A DNA stretch of 64,000 nt, taken from the NCBI GenBank assembly GCA_026210745.1, contig CP110631.1, positions 5,270,001 to 5,334,000 of the forward strand. The letters run 5' to 3'. Positions within the stretch are counted from its first letter, which is position 1, and each line of letters begins with the position of its first letter. This document shows positions 11,823-22,510 of this stretch, piece by piece. Source of the stretch: Exobasidium rhododendri (taxonomy: Eukaryota > Basidiomycota > Exobasidiomycetes > Exobasidiales > Exobasidiaceae). The notes beneath the pieces are model-generated. The model ran no database searches and was not told the origin of the DNA. It was given only the letters and a program-made list of their open reading frames with translations. A program made the position numbers and the translations under genes.

Positions 11823-12522
11823 CCTGGATCGATGAGTGACAGCGAAAAGGGGGGAGATGGTGAAGCAGTGGAGAGATCGGCCTAGCTAGACCGCGACTTT
11901 CCACGGAAATTAAGCAGGGGACATCTCTTAGGAGGGACGCACTCAATCAAAATAGATATTTTCCGAGCCACACCAGATTAAGCTCACCACACACGTGGCC
12001 CTTTTCCCTGTAATTCAGTGCTCAATTTCGCTCCGTCCTCGTCTCATGGCACGTCAAGGGGCTTCGAAGGCCGCCTTCGACACGCCCCCCGAATACTCCT
12101 ATCGCTACTGACCTTGATCGGTAGAGAGGAGAGACGAGAGACGATACTACGCATGGCAAGGAATGGTCGCACTGCATGATATGGGGAGGTGCAGAGAGTG
12201 GGATAGAATTCGCTACCCCCCCTCCTACGAGAGACTGATCCGGATTTGGCTCTCTGCCTTGCAACGGCAGCGGTAATGACTTCAAAGGCCGACGCTTGAG
12301 AAAGGAGGGGCGGAAGGAGGTGCGTAGCAGAACGGGACCCTAAGCAAGCGATGGTCAAAGAGGTCGATCGCGCTTTGAAAGCCGGGTCTGTCCTCAGTGC
12401 CAAGAATCGGACAATATACCACACTCAGCTCTGATCAGACATTGAACATCGGTACTTGTAGGGGAGAAGAGGAAGAGGAGGGATAGAGCTCGCTGCCTCC
12501 TCCTCTACCTCGCACCACCAAC
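11823..12522. other. Divergent promoter region
   Basis: About 700 bases between the minus-strand regulator and the plus-strand secreted gene. No gene supported. Confidence 0.5.
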
Positions 12523-13050
12523 ATGCACTACACGATGTCCGTCCTTCTTTCTATCACGATCTTCCTGAATTGTCTTGCATGGGTCACATCGGCAGCAGCC
12601 ACAGGTGGACTCCTCGGCAGCACCCCCGCGTGTGAGATTGTCTGTCTCAAGACGCCAACAAGCGATCCATGCAGAGCGTACGCTTCCGATGAGAAGGAGT
12701 ACAAATGGTACGATGGGTACGTCGACACAAAGGGCGACCGATTCCGCTTCAAGGAAGACTCGAAAGCTCAGACGAAAGAAGCCGGTAATCCCGACGAATT
12801 GCTCACTGTAGTCTACCGCAATTCCATGCTCTTGCTTACCGCTCCAGATGCTCATCTGAGTGAACATGAAGACGCCAACTTCTTCTTCTTTCGATACGTG
12901 TTGAAGAGCGACAATCCGCCTGAACTGTTGACCACTTGGGTGTATCTCAAGGTCAAGAAGGGAGGCAACACATTTTGCCAAGCGCCAGAAGAACTCGACT
13001 TCTACAATCGCCTGCAGAGCATTCAAATAGCAGGACGGGCGAGACTGTAG
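12523..13050 (+). CDS. Small secreted protein, unknown function
   Basis: Single-exon protein of 175 residues, not recognised. The N-terminus is a clear signal peptide (SVLLSITIFLNCLAWVTSA). The mature part has four cysteines: three near its start (ACEIVCLKTPTSDPC) and one near the end (NTFCQAPEE), arranged much like the small secreted protein at 5939. An aromatic/charged segment (KEYKWYDGYVDTKGDRF) and the stretch NFFFFRYV may form a beta-rich fold. It lies between the two zinc-cluster regulators. It is possibly a secreted effector or surface protein; no catalytic motif is visible. Confidence 0.75.
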   Translation: MHYTMSVLLSITIFLNCLAWVTSAAATGGLLGSTPACEIVCLKTPTSDPCRAYASDEKEYKWYDGYVDTKGDRFRFKEDSKAQTKEAGNPDELLTVVYRNSMLLLTAPDAHLSEHEDANFFFFRYVLKSDNPPELLTTWVYLKVKKGGNTFCQAPEELDFYNRLQSIQIAGRARL

Positions 13051-13529
13051 GATTTGCGCGCACGCAGGAAAGCGGTGACATGCCCCGTCGTTGCAGTGAA
13101 AGCTTGTATGCCCAAGGAAGACCCTCAGCAGTCTCACATGTATCTCCTCTATTTTATTTTAGTGGCAATATTCACTTTACAATCGTGAGGACTCCTTGGC
13201 AACTTGTGCTGATCAGGGTCAGTAGTGGACAGAGAGACGACGCGCCTGCACTTTCAGCGAGAAGCTTAAGTAGAGGACAGTGTAAATTTAGAGTTGCCTA
13301 GTCCTGCTGCTTTGTCGATGAAGAGTCACCGCGTGGTAGCAGCTGCTGCTCTTTTTCAACTAGCGGATTTTCACCTTCTTCCTCTTCGTAAGGCGGAACT
13401 ACCTCGGGGACAATCGACGATCGCAGACCTGCTTGGCCCTGTCATTCTGGGGAAGGACGCTCACATCATGCAGACTGCTGCTGGTGAACCTCAGTCGACG
13501 AAGCTTGTCTCCGAACCAGATACCCTGCA
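13051..13529 (+). promoter_or_regulatory. Leader region with candidate 71-codon upstream ORF
   Basis: Within this stretch an open frame runs from ATG 13318 to a TGA at 13531-13533. That stop overlaps the start codon of the following zinc-cluster gene in the string ATGA at 13530. This arrangement could let ribosomes reinitiate and tune translation. The encoded peptide resembles nothing known, so the uORF is an inference from position only. Confidence 0.3.
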
Positions 13530-15594
13530 ATGAATGAGCCACAGGCGCCGCCCTCCTCCTACTTCTTATCAAGGCCATTGGCGTGCGAGAACTGTCGAAG
13601 GAGCAAAGTCAAGTGCGATCGAGTCAAGCCGTGTTCCAGTTGCGCTACCAGAGGTCTGCACCATCTATGCTATCAAGGTGTGCAGTCTGGGAATGAAGCT
13701 CGGCGTGCCAGCACTTCATCAGTTTCTCTCCACTCAGAAACAGTTCCACTGTCCACCGCGACACTTGCTGACCTGACTGCGGCGGTGAAAGGCCAACAGA
13801 AGGTGCTGTCCTCTCTTGTGTCGTTGGTTCAAGGCAAAGCACAGGCGAACTCCTCACAACAAGCCCAACAGTGGCAAGACGAAGTCTACCAGAGCCTTCT
13901 CTCCAAAGCAGAGTGTGAAGTCTTGCTGGACTTTTACTACACTGGTGTGAGTGCGAACGACCCTTGTTGCAGACTCTTCTTCGTCTCCTGATCATTCCCT
14001 AGCAAGCAGCTCCGTGAATTTGGGCTGTTCGTGGGCCGTTCTCTCCTGGATGCGATTGCCTTTCGCGTATATGGCCAAACCCGAGTACTGCCCACAGAAG
14101 CGGGCATCCTTCTTGTCATCTTGGCCACGTCCGCCTCGGTTCTGCCCGCTCTCAACCCTGTTCGACTGCGTCTTTCTGCAGCCATCGACATGCAGCACCC
14201 TCATTGGCTAATCCTCGCCGACAAGATCACACTGCAAAGTCGACTGTTGACGGCAGAAGGGGGAGCTGAACCTATGCTGGTCAACGACATCTTGATCGAA
14301 ATCAACTTAGAGACGGCCTTTGCCATGTACTTCAATCATGCAGGCCGTAATGATGAGATGTGGGACTCCCTCGGCAAGGCAATCAGAAAGGGCGCTACCA
14401 TTGGACTGTTTGACGATCGACATGCGCAGTGGAAGGATCTGAATGACTCAGAGAGAAAGCAACGAAAAGTCTTGGCTTTCTCCATCGCCCTCTTCGACGG
14501 TTGGGCCTCCTTCAATCGCATGAGATCACCGGGCATTCATCCCAACTTCATTCACCTAAACTTCCAGGAATCGTGCTGTCGGGCAGGTGAAAGGCCGTTC
14601 GTCGGTGTGCTGGACCCTCGACAGCTTCCTCTTGTCCATCAAGGTCTTGCCTTTCTCACCCATTACGATCTGCTGACGCCCGCCACTCGATATGACGAGG
14701 CCACCAAAATCTGCAATGAAGTCAAGGCCACCACGAGAGCGATATTCGACAGCTTAGGGCTAAAGGTCCCTCTCGATCAGGTCTCTTCCTACCTGCCTAG
14801 CCTCCCTGATGACCAGCAGGTGGAGATGCTGATCTGCACGTCCACTTCTTCCTACCTGAGCTGCATGGTAACGAGACGATTTCTGACAGAGGAAGACTGC
14901 CCGCTCGACCTGCGTTTCAGTAGCTTGCAACACGCTCAGAACATCCTCTCGACCATTCCCGTTGTGTGAGTCCGGTCCCATGAGTCGCCAAAAGAAGAAG
15001 GATTTGCTCACGCTCTTCCTCTCTCATCCTTTGCGTCCACCGCGTGGCAGGGCGGCCATCGTGAGGAAAAAACAGGTCCCCATCAATCCTTCCTGGAACG
15101 CCAATCAGCTCCTCTGTGCCGCCACCACCTTTGTCGTCGTCTTAATGGGTCGTGACGACTACCTGGACAACATCACCACGCCGCGCTATCATGTCGACGA
15201 GAAGATCAGCCAGGTCCCACTGCAAGGCGGCGGCGACTACACCGACCCGTCCAGACTCCTCATCCGCGAGCAGTTCGACTGGCTTGCGGGCTGCATCTTC
15301 GACATACTCGACTGCCTCAAAGAACTTCAGATGATGACGGGAAACCGAATGGCACTGCTCTGTGCAAAGATGCTTGAGGGACTGTGTCGGGCGAACAAGT
15401 CTCTTCGAATGGCTTCCTTGGATCGATATTCTGCTCTCCATCATTCGTACGACTGGCCTTCAGCAGGCGTCACGATGGAGTCCCAAGAAGCGCTCAGCCT
15501 CCTTGATCTAGTATGGACCGCCAACGTGGACTCAGACAAGACTGCGTCCCAGCTGACGGAGAGCATCTTGACTGCAATCATGGATTCACAATGA
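13530..15594 (+). CDS. Zn2Cys6 transcription factor
   Basis: Three exons (13530-13946, 14010-14965, 15051-15594) give 638 residues. The zinc cluster is near the N-terminus: Cys19-x2-Cys22-x6-Cys29-x5-Cys35-x2-Cys38-x8-Cys47, with the basic RRSKVKCDR segment of the family. A helical linker (TLADLTAAVKGQQKVLSSLV) and a long MHR-type region (for example FGLFVGRSLLDAIAFRVYG) follow. The second intron is well supported: its GTGAGT donor leaves two bases that are completed across a GGCAG acceptor. The first is less sure, with two nearby AG acceptors, only one of which keeps the frame. It is probably a DNA-binding activator sitting right beside the glycan block, so it is a candidate regulator of it. 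Confidence 0.85.
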
Positions 15595-16496
15595 GGGCAA
15601 AAGTGACACACCTCAACCGCCGTCGTCTCGTACATTGCCTGCATGCTTCGACGTTCAGTGTCGTGGCGAAGAACCAATTTCCATATTCAGGTGGTCATAG
15701 CCAAGAAATTTTCTCCAATGCGGAAGGGTGCATGGGAAAATGACAGGAGTCTAAATGGAGCCGGACAGTGAATCACCGCCGCTGTTCTCATGATACATCA
15801 CACCCAAGACTTTGCCCCCATTTAGTTGAGACAACAATGTCAACAAGATCCGGCTTGGCGTGCCGAGTGTGTTGTGCAACGCCAACGGTGTCAATGCCCA
15901 GTATCGCACGTTGGTCTTCAGGCACAGACGCTTTTGACTTTGGCAACTCCACATTACTGCATGCAGCACCTTTGCGTACCTATCTCTTGCTTATTGAAGA
16001 CGGTAATCATGCTCCGCTGCGCCAAGCGAGGAGGAGGAGACTTTATCAATGCTAATCACCGAGTTTTTTGATTAAACTTTCCACGGAATGGGGGGAATAA
16101 TGTGAAAATTTGCGGTGAAAATGAAAATGGAAAATAATAAAGACTAAACAATCAAGATTAACTTTAACACGATCTAACCAAAAGCAATAAAGTGCAGTAG
16201 ATTATTGATACAGAAATTCCCTTTGCGTACTGTATCTCGAGGCGTTGGAAGTGGAGCAGAAGAAAGATTTGATATGAATCTCAAATATCAAATCATTCCA
16301 TCCAACGGTGTGGGGGGGGGGCCTCAACCTTGTTCGAAATACGGCATCCAAGGGCGTTGGCCGGCTAAATGTCTGGTCTGGCTTGGCTCTCATAGCGTTC
16401 GGAGGAGATCGTTTGTGGGAGGGAGTATATTGTCATGCAACGAGAGGAGACGAGCATTCTCTCCCCCTCACAATGTCTCCCATCCGCTGAAGAGAC
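15595..16496. other. Intergenic, AT-rich in its second half
   Basis: About 900 bases with no supported gene. Bases 16060-16210 are distinctly AT-rich compared with the surroundings. They may be the promoter or a nucleosome-poor stretch for the glycosyltransferase that follows. Confidence 0.45.
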
Positions 16497-17747
16497 ATGG
16501 CAGAGCAGATGTACAAGCAATTGCGTCGGCCGTCTGGCACGCTCCTCTCTTACCGTCGGTATTCCATCAGCCATGTCTATGCGACGATGACAAGGACACG
16601 GCTGGTAGTGGCCGTCATTTGCTGCTATCTCGTGCTGTCGCTCTTTACATCGCACAGGGCGCCATCTTTTCTGTCTTACCGCGCCTTCTTGACCAGTCAG
16701 CACTTCCAGCCGGGAGCAGCAGCTTGCCCTGTGCTTCCTCGAAAGGTGCACTTCGTCATACCTCTCTCTGGACCGGATCAAGGGTTTTGCAAGTCACTCG
16801 TAAGCTTTCTTGCGCTGGACTACGAGCCGATCCTCCTGAACTGGCGCGGACGGATCCATCATCAAGACAAGATCTACAAAGTGAGACAATACGTCGAAGA
16901 ACACACATCTGCTGTGGAAGAGTCGCGGATGGACTTGCCGTCTCACTGCTCGGATCAGCGCGGCGATATTGTCGTTTCTGTCGATGCTTTTGACGTCTGG
17001 GCTCAACAGACGATGGACGTGCTCCTACAACGCTTCTACGAGTCAGGGAACAAGATTGTCTTTGGTGCAGAAAAGACGTGCTGGCCACACGCAGTCGACA
17101 GCCCGATCTGCACAGACATACCCGCCTCGCCCTATCCAGCAGACTACTATGTAGGAAGTGAAGCAAGCAAGGATCCAGAGAGGGTGTCTGAAGTGAAGCT
17201 GCCTCGATGGCTGAACAGTGGCACGGTGATAGGGTATGCAAAAGACATGCTCGAGCTCTTTACGGCACTGGAAAGTGACACAAGAGCAGAGGAGAATAAC
17301 ACAGACGTACTCCTGAGTGATCAAGGGATCCAGCAACGATTCTATCAAGCGGGGAACTTCCCCGTCGCAGTCGACAGCCGTGTCACAATGTTCCAGTCCA
17401 TGTTTGCAGCCTATGACGATATATGGATGGGTCCCAATGGTCCTCACCTGCCAAGACCCCATATTCTCACCGACTCTCTGTCGGAATCGCCGCCGGACGT
17501 GGTGTGGAATCGTCTGAGCAAGGTGGCGCCCGTCTTTCTGCATCACAACGGTCACAAGTGGTACCTGGATGAGATCTGGCCTTGGATGTGGTACAGTGGC
17601 GTGCGACATGCCGAACTTGGTCAAAAGGTCACGTCACTCGTCGAGGGAAAGAGTGTACGACTGGAGAATGGCACAGCGCTAGCCTGGAACGACCTTTGCA
17701 CTTTTCCACTGGCGGGATCACTTGACCACCCGTTGAGGTTCGAGTGA
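16497..17747 (+). CDS. PLOD-type glycosyltransferase, type II membrane protein
   Basis: Single exon of 416 residues. A short cytosolic tail is followed by one membrane anchor at about 33-51 (LVVAVICCYLVLSLF), then a lumenal domain. The core around residues 156-195 (GDIVVSVDAFDVW, then NKIVFGAEKTCWP) matches the glycosyltransferase domain of lysyl hydroxylase/procollagen glucosyltransferase (PLOD) proteins, where the Asp pair (here Asp163/Asp166) binds metal and nucleotide sugar. The string WLNSGTVIGYAKDMLEL and the later SDQGIQQRF also fit that fold. No hydroxylase domain is present. It likely transfers a hexose in the Golgi; the acceptor is unknown. First gene of the glycan block, convergent with the GT32 gene. 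Confidence 0.7.
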   Translation: MAEQMYKQLRRPSGTLLSYRRYSISHVYATMTRTRLVVAVICCYLVLSLFTSHRAPSFLSYRAFLTSQHFQPGAAACPVLPRKVHFVIPLSGPDQGFCKSLVSFLALDYEPILLNWRGRIHHQDKIYKVRQYVEEHTSAVEESRMDLPSHCSDQRGDIVVSVDAFDVWAQQTMDVLLQRFYESGNKIVFGAEKTCWPHAVDSPICTDIPASPYPADYYVGSEASKDPERVSEVKLPRWLNSGTVIGYAKDMLELFTALESDTRAEENNTDVLLSDQGIQQRFYQAGNFPVAVDSRVTMFQSMFAAYDDIWMGPNGPHLPRPHILTDSLSESPPDVVWNRLSKVAPVFLHHNGHKWYLDEIWPWMWYSGVRHAELGQKVTSLVEGKSVRLENGTALAWNDLCTFPLAGSLDHPLRFE

Positions 17748-18464
17748 GAAGGTGTACGGCGCTTTTTACTTCTCCATTTCATCTGATGGGAAAAATTCAA
17801 GGTGATAGTCGGCCTCCTGAGTGTACAACGTACAAGAGTCAGTCAGGCACACTCTCGTTGCCAACATGCCGACGGATGGAAGAAAGCTGCTCCTCTGTCA
17901 CTGTCGATAGGCAACGATCCAGGGGCAAGGAGATACTTTTTCGGAGCAGGACCTACAGAGCTACTGCCAGAGGGCTTTCCGTTGCCGCTCACTCACTGCG
18001 AAGATAGAGACGTAGAGTGTTACATTGTACATATATCCTGTTCATGCAAAATTGAAACAAAGTTGCTAAGATCGCATGACTTGCAGAAGTGAATACTGTT
18101 GATCGAAAGGAGACCGAGGCAGGGCCAAGTCTATACCCCTGAGCGACAAGGTGTTGCCCCCAGCGTCCAGGCGAAATCTCACCCAGGACTGCGCAAAAGA
18201 CTTCTCTAAAGCGGCACACGCCATGGCCGCCGGGCTCGATTGAGTAGAAGATCCTCCTTAGCATTGTAAGAGAGCGCAATATGTCCTACACGGAGGGTTG
18301 CTAGTGACGTCAATCTATGAAAATGTTGGCAATGAAGAAGGGCAAGTAGATTACAAATAAACCAGGAGAAGAGGAAGAAGAAAAAGATGGGACAGTGCTT
18401 GAAAAAGGAAAGGACAATAGTTCAAGTATACTTTGAGAATGTGATGTGATCCTAGGGACATCAT
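17748..18464. other. Convergent 3' intergenic region
   Basis: About 700 bases between two converging genes; expected to hold both terminators. No coding feature supported. Confidence 0.5.
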
Positions 18465-19697
18465 TCAGAGACCCCAGCTATGTGTCCAGTAGGCGATTGC
18501 ATACGTTCCCTTGTCAAAGACTTGCAGTGACTCCTTGCAGGCTTCTGCATCAAACGATCCACTGAAACCAAGACACTTGTTCCGTTGACCGTTTGGACCG
18601 TCGGAGCTCCAGTGGAACGGATGAATGTACTCCTTTGCCAGTATCTTGACCGAGGCCGTTCTGGCACCCGGAGCATAGCGGGGTGTATAGTTGATAGGCA
18701 AAGTAGTCAGGTACCGATCGAAGATCTCTTGCTTTGCTTCGAATCCTTGCTTGTATTTGAGAATTTGGGCTCGAAGTGCGATTGGGCCAGTCTCGGCTTC
18801 CGGGATCATGGTAGCGTGCTCTCTAACTTGGACTATATAGTTGAGCGGCAAGAGGAAGAAGGGATGACCAGTGGAGCTAGCCATCCAGTCGTTTGGAATA
18901 GAGTGCTCAAAGTTGACGTCGTCTCCCATCTGGCCAAAGTAGGCCTCCATATGGTTGCCACCTACTTCCTTGGCGACTTGCTCGGCATCCTGCTTCTTCT
19001 CGAACAACTCGTCAAATGGTCGAATGCACTCGATGTCAAAGTCGAAATAGACCCCGCCAAAGGCGTTCATGTACAGGTTACGGGCGGCGTCTGCTCGCTT
19101 GATGTCGGTGTCCAATGCATCAAAGGAGGCCAGGAACCAGGGGTAGTGCTTTTCGACCAGCTCCCGATTGTCCTTGTTCTTCCACAGCACCCACTGCCAG
19201 TCAGGATGTAGCATACGACACTTGTCGCTCCACGCCTTCACCTTTGCATTGATTGGCTTCTCGCCCCAAGACTGATGGAGCAGCTTGGGGATGTTGCTCT
19301 TGTTGCTGTACTTGATCACACTTGGGTCGGCCATCAGGGCAGAAGGAGAGAGGTAGGGCGCTTGCCAGAAGCAGGCCACTCCCTCCGCACAGTCTTGAGA
19401 AGGCAGAGGAATAGCTTGATGGTGTTGGATGGTGAGATCGCTCGGTCGTGCGTTGCTTGCGGGCGTCTCGACTAACTTGCCAAATTGCAGTCGCGAAGAC
19501 GAGGGAGAGCTAAAGGAGTAGAGCAATCCGACAAAGCAGAAGAGAGCAGTGAACAGCGTGCAGTAAAAGTGTCGCCTTTTGCGCAGTGATCGAGCCGGGT
19601 TGAAGTACAAGTCCTGACCAGACTCCACTTCTTCGCTCCTCAATGGCACAGTGTAGTCGTGCTCTCGCTCTTTGGTGTAATCTCTCATGGCTGCCAT
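18465..19697 (-). CDS. GT32 glycosyltransferase (OCH1/CSG1-like)
   Basis: Single exon of 410 residues. It has a basic cytosolic tail, one membrane anchor at about 43-62 (FYCTLFTALFCFVGLLYSF) and a lumenal catalytic domain. The family signature of sugar-binding DXD transferases is clear: IPKLLHQSWGEKP at 136-148, RADAARNLYMNAFGGVYFD, and the DXD itself (Asp219-Phe-Asp221 in FDFDIEC). Relatives are the Golgi initiating alpha-1,6-mannosyltransferase OCH1 and the inositolphosphoceramide mannosyltransferases SUR1/CSH1. I cannot tell which acceptor this one uses, but a GDP-mannose donor is most likely. The second Met (codon 4) is an alternative start. Confidence 0.88.
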   Translation of the reverse strand: MAAMRDYTKEREHDYTVPLRSEEVESGQDLYFNPARSLRKRRHFYCTLFTALFCFVGLLYSFSSPSSSRLQFGKLVETPASNARPSDLTIQHHQAIPLPSQDCAEGVACFWQAPYLSPSALMADPSVIKYSNKSNIPKLLHQSWGEKPINAKVKAWSDKCRMLHPDWQWVLWKNKDNRELVEKHYPWFLASFDALDTDIKRADAARNLYMNAFGGVYFDFDIECIRPFDELFEKKQDAEQVAKEVGGNHMEAYFGQMGDDVNFEHSIPNDWMASSTGHPFFLLPLNYIVQVREHATMIPEAETGPIALRAQILKYKQGFEAKQEIFDRYLTTLPINYTPRYAPGARTASVKILAKEYIHPFHWSSDGPNGQRNKCLGFSGSFDAEACKESLQVFDKGTYAIAYWTHSWGL

Positions 19698-21431
19698 GAC
19701 TTCGACTCTCTAGGTTCTTTGTACTATTTGGCCTGGAGGGGTTTGGTGGATGATGCTCTCTTGGATGATGAGAAGTAGGGGGTATGAAGACGATCGATGC
19801 TGGGGGGTTATGATGAGGTTGATGCTGGTTGCAAAGAAAGAAGAAAGAGGCGATCGTCCACACACTCTGTGGTATAGGATGTAGTCAGCCTAGAACTTTG
19901 AAGCGCGGGATGACAGCTGGTCCTGGGAGCATTGGAGGGCGGCCCCTCTCAAGTTACAGCCAGGAATGCTGATGTCGAACAAGCGGCATCTTCAAATTCT
20001 CCTTCTTTCTCTCTCTCTCAATTAGAGTTCTCCCTGCCAGAGCTTAGATAAAACATTTCGAATTAGAAACCTGTCTAAAAGTTAACTTAGGTTTGCCTGA
20101 GGCGATTCCAGACGCGTCTCTACCAATTTCGTTTTCTACTGGTATTATTATGCACAAAGCTGTATCGGAGGAATGTAGCGAAACAAGAGAAAAGGTCAGA
20201 GCGCGATTTCAAAGAAGGGGTTGAGTAGCTTCGACTTTAAAGATTATCGGGGAAGGGATACGGTACGATTGCTGCTGGGCATGCAGATTGCAAGAAGGAA
20301 TAGAAGAGAGACCTCTTCCTCTCCTCCAGTGCAGTCATGGGACCCAGTGGTTTTTCCGCCTTCCTATCTTGGACATGGGCAGAGGATGGCGTCTGGTCAG
20401 CACTAGTCCACGCAGGCTTATTTCCTCTCTCTCTCCCAGCATCGACTGAAGTTGCATTCCCATCATGTCCCAATCTCCAGACCCGGGATGGGGAGGGGGG
20501 CTAAAAACGGAATTCGCGATGGGGATCTGCGAAGATAGAGAAAGATTCCGAATGCAGCAAACTAGAGATCGTCTACCTGCAACGTGTGCTAATAAGGGAA
20601 CATTGCAGGAGTGAGACAACTTCCTGCGTTTATAGTGGGAAACGTCGTGGCGCCCGCGTGGACCTGGTACAGGCGCTGTGTCCTCCTCCACCCCGATCAA
20701 GACTCGATCGATCACAACCCTACAAGGCGCTTCACTCGACAGAGGGGCAAAAATCAGACATGATGGAAAGTCACAGATACTCATGGAGAAGTGCGGAATA
20801 GAAAAGGAGACATCCAGGGTTGGGATTTATTCTAAGTGCATGCAGATCAAGATGATGATGCGTGGGAAAGGTGATGATTGCATTTCCCTGTCTGTACGCG
20901 ACTAGTGGTTGGGCCCCGTGGAAGAGCACGCGGTCGTTGCACCTTTCGCCACCTTGTACTACCTTCTCATGCACTCCGGAAGCAGGCACGAAGATGGCAA
21001 TATTGTGCTTGCCTGCCAACCAAAACGCAATGATCGATGACGGAGCCTGTTCATGGAATCCCGCAGAGACGCATGGAAGTCTTGAAATAGTAAAAAGACG
21101 CCGCAATCACAGATCCACGGAACAGCCGCTCGGCGGAAACAGAGCAAGGGCGAGCGCGTCGGACTACCGTGGCCGTTTCCATGCACATGGAAGACAAGAG
21201 ACAAGACGGTGCGTGTCGCAGTATGACTTTCGGTCTCCAGCGGTCGCTTGTACGGGAGCTGTGAAGTGCCTCTGAGGGAAAAGGGGGGGGGACATATGCT
21301 GTCCCGCTGGATGTCTCTGTGTCTATATGCTATAAGAAGGAAGGGCTTATCCTCTCAATTTCACATTCACCCGCTACTCATTTAACATTGTCTCGGCCTT
21401 GCCCGTCTCTCCTATCTGAGCCTGATCAATC
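19698..21431. other. Divergent intergenic region, no supported gene
   Basis: About 1.7 kb between the GT32 gene and a plus-strand secreted gene. Open frames are short and overlap on both strands. The right end carries a TATA box for the downstream gene. Confidence 0.5.
21331..21336 (+). promoter_or_regulatory. Candidate TATA box (TATAAG)
   Basis: TATAAGAAGG lies about 100 bases upstream of the ATG at 21432. It is nearly identical in sequence to the TATA string of the secreted gene at 5939. Confidence 0.5.
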
Positions 21432-21939
21432 ATGCGCTTTTCCCTCGCCGCCATCATCCTGTCTGCAGCCACCTTGGCCAGCTATGCCTCTGCGAATATC
21501 ATTGCCTTCAGCGCACCCACCGATACGATCCAGCAGGGAGACACCTTCAACGTCACCTTCACGACCCGAAACAGTCTGACCAACAACGAGCGTGAGTGCA
21601 TGTGTCCCTGTTGACCATTCAACACTTGGACATGCGAGCTGACGAGTCTCCATCTGGCTGTTCCATTCCTTTCCCTCTCCAGAGTACTACGCCATATTTG
21701 GCTTGACGAAGCAACTGTACCCGAACACGATCGGGAGTGAGCCCTTTGCCAACGTCGACATCTCGCAGATCACACGGGAGCGCTTCTCCTTCAATGTGCC
21801 CATCACGATGGGATACGTCGCTGGGAGTGACACCACGCAAACACTAGCGACAGCCGTCTTCGGGCAGGTGGGCGCTTCGGGTGGAGTTACCTTGCAGTAC
21901 TTCAACACGACGATCAACGTGGCACCCTCATCTTCTTAA
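21432..21939 (+). CDS. Small secreted protein, likely beta-sandwich
   Basis: Two exons (21432-21591 and 21683-21939) joined in phase 1 give 138 residues. The signal peptide is RFSLAAIILSAATLASYASA. The mature protein has almost no Cys, and begins IIAFSAPTDTIQQGDTFNVTF. That reads like an Ig-like or beta-sandwich surface domain of the kind seen in small fungal secreted proteins with a Ser/Thr-rich anchor, though here the anchor part is missing. There are two possible N-glycosylation sites (NVT, NTT). The intron has a GTGAGT donor and a CTCTCCAG acceptor. I do not assign a function. Confidence 0.75.
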
Positions 21940-22510
21940 AACGCCTGTACCCACCCCTGTTCAGTACTCCTGCATTTGCACTGATCGTGAGAATGTCGAG
22001 GGCACAGAACGACAGACATGCTTCCTCCCTGTATGGTGGCGAGACGCTCGACGATATTCGCCCTTGAGATTGGTTCTTCCCCCTTGAAGCCAGCGTAGAG
22101 AGAGCCTTCGTAGATCACTCCATCGGACCTTTTGAGCTCTGCGATAGGATCGGCCGAGCGCGCTTACGCCTCCCCCTTTCAACCCTATCCTTTCTCCTCC
22201 CGCTCGAGGGTCCTTGCTTGGCGTGCGAAACACCCTCTGCGTGTTTTATTGCTGCACGTCTCCTGCGCTTTCTCCTCTCTCCCCCGCCTGCCCGCTCGCC
22301 AGGAATGTCCGGGAGCTGCATTTTTTCTGTTCGCGTCTTTTTATTATTTTTATTTTGGGTTTGCCGTTCCACCATCAATCAGCGTGTGTGCCTCGCCTCA
22401 CCTCTTGGCTGGAGAGAAGGGAAAGGAGGGGGGGAAACGAGGTCTGACTCACTCTCTTTCATCCTGCACACCACACTTCGTCAACGCAAAGGGGCACACA
22501 CTCAGGCCGA
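21940..22510. other. Intergenic, CT-rich promoter
   Basis: About 570 bases, strongly pyrimidine-rich from 22180 onward. It probably contains the promoter of the GT71 gene. No gene supported. Confidence 0.5.
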
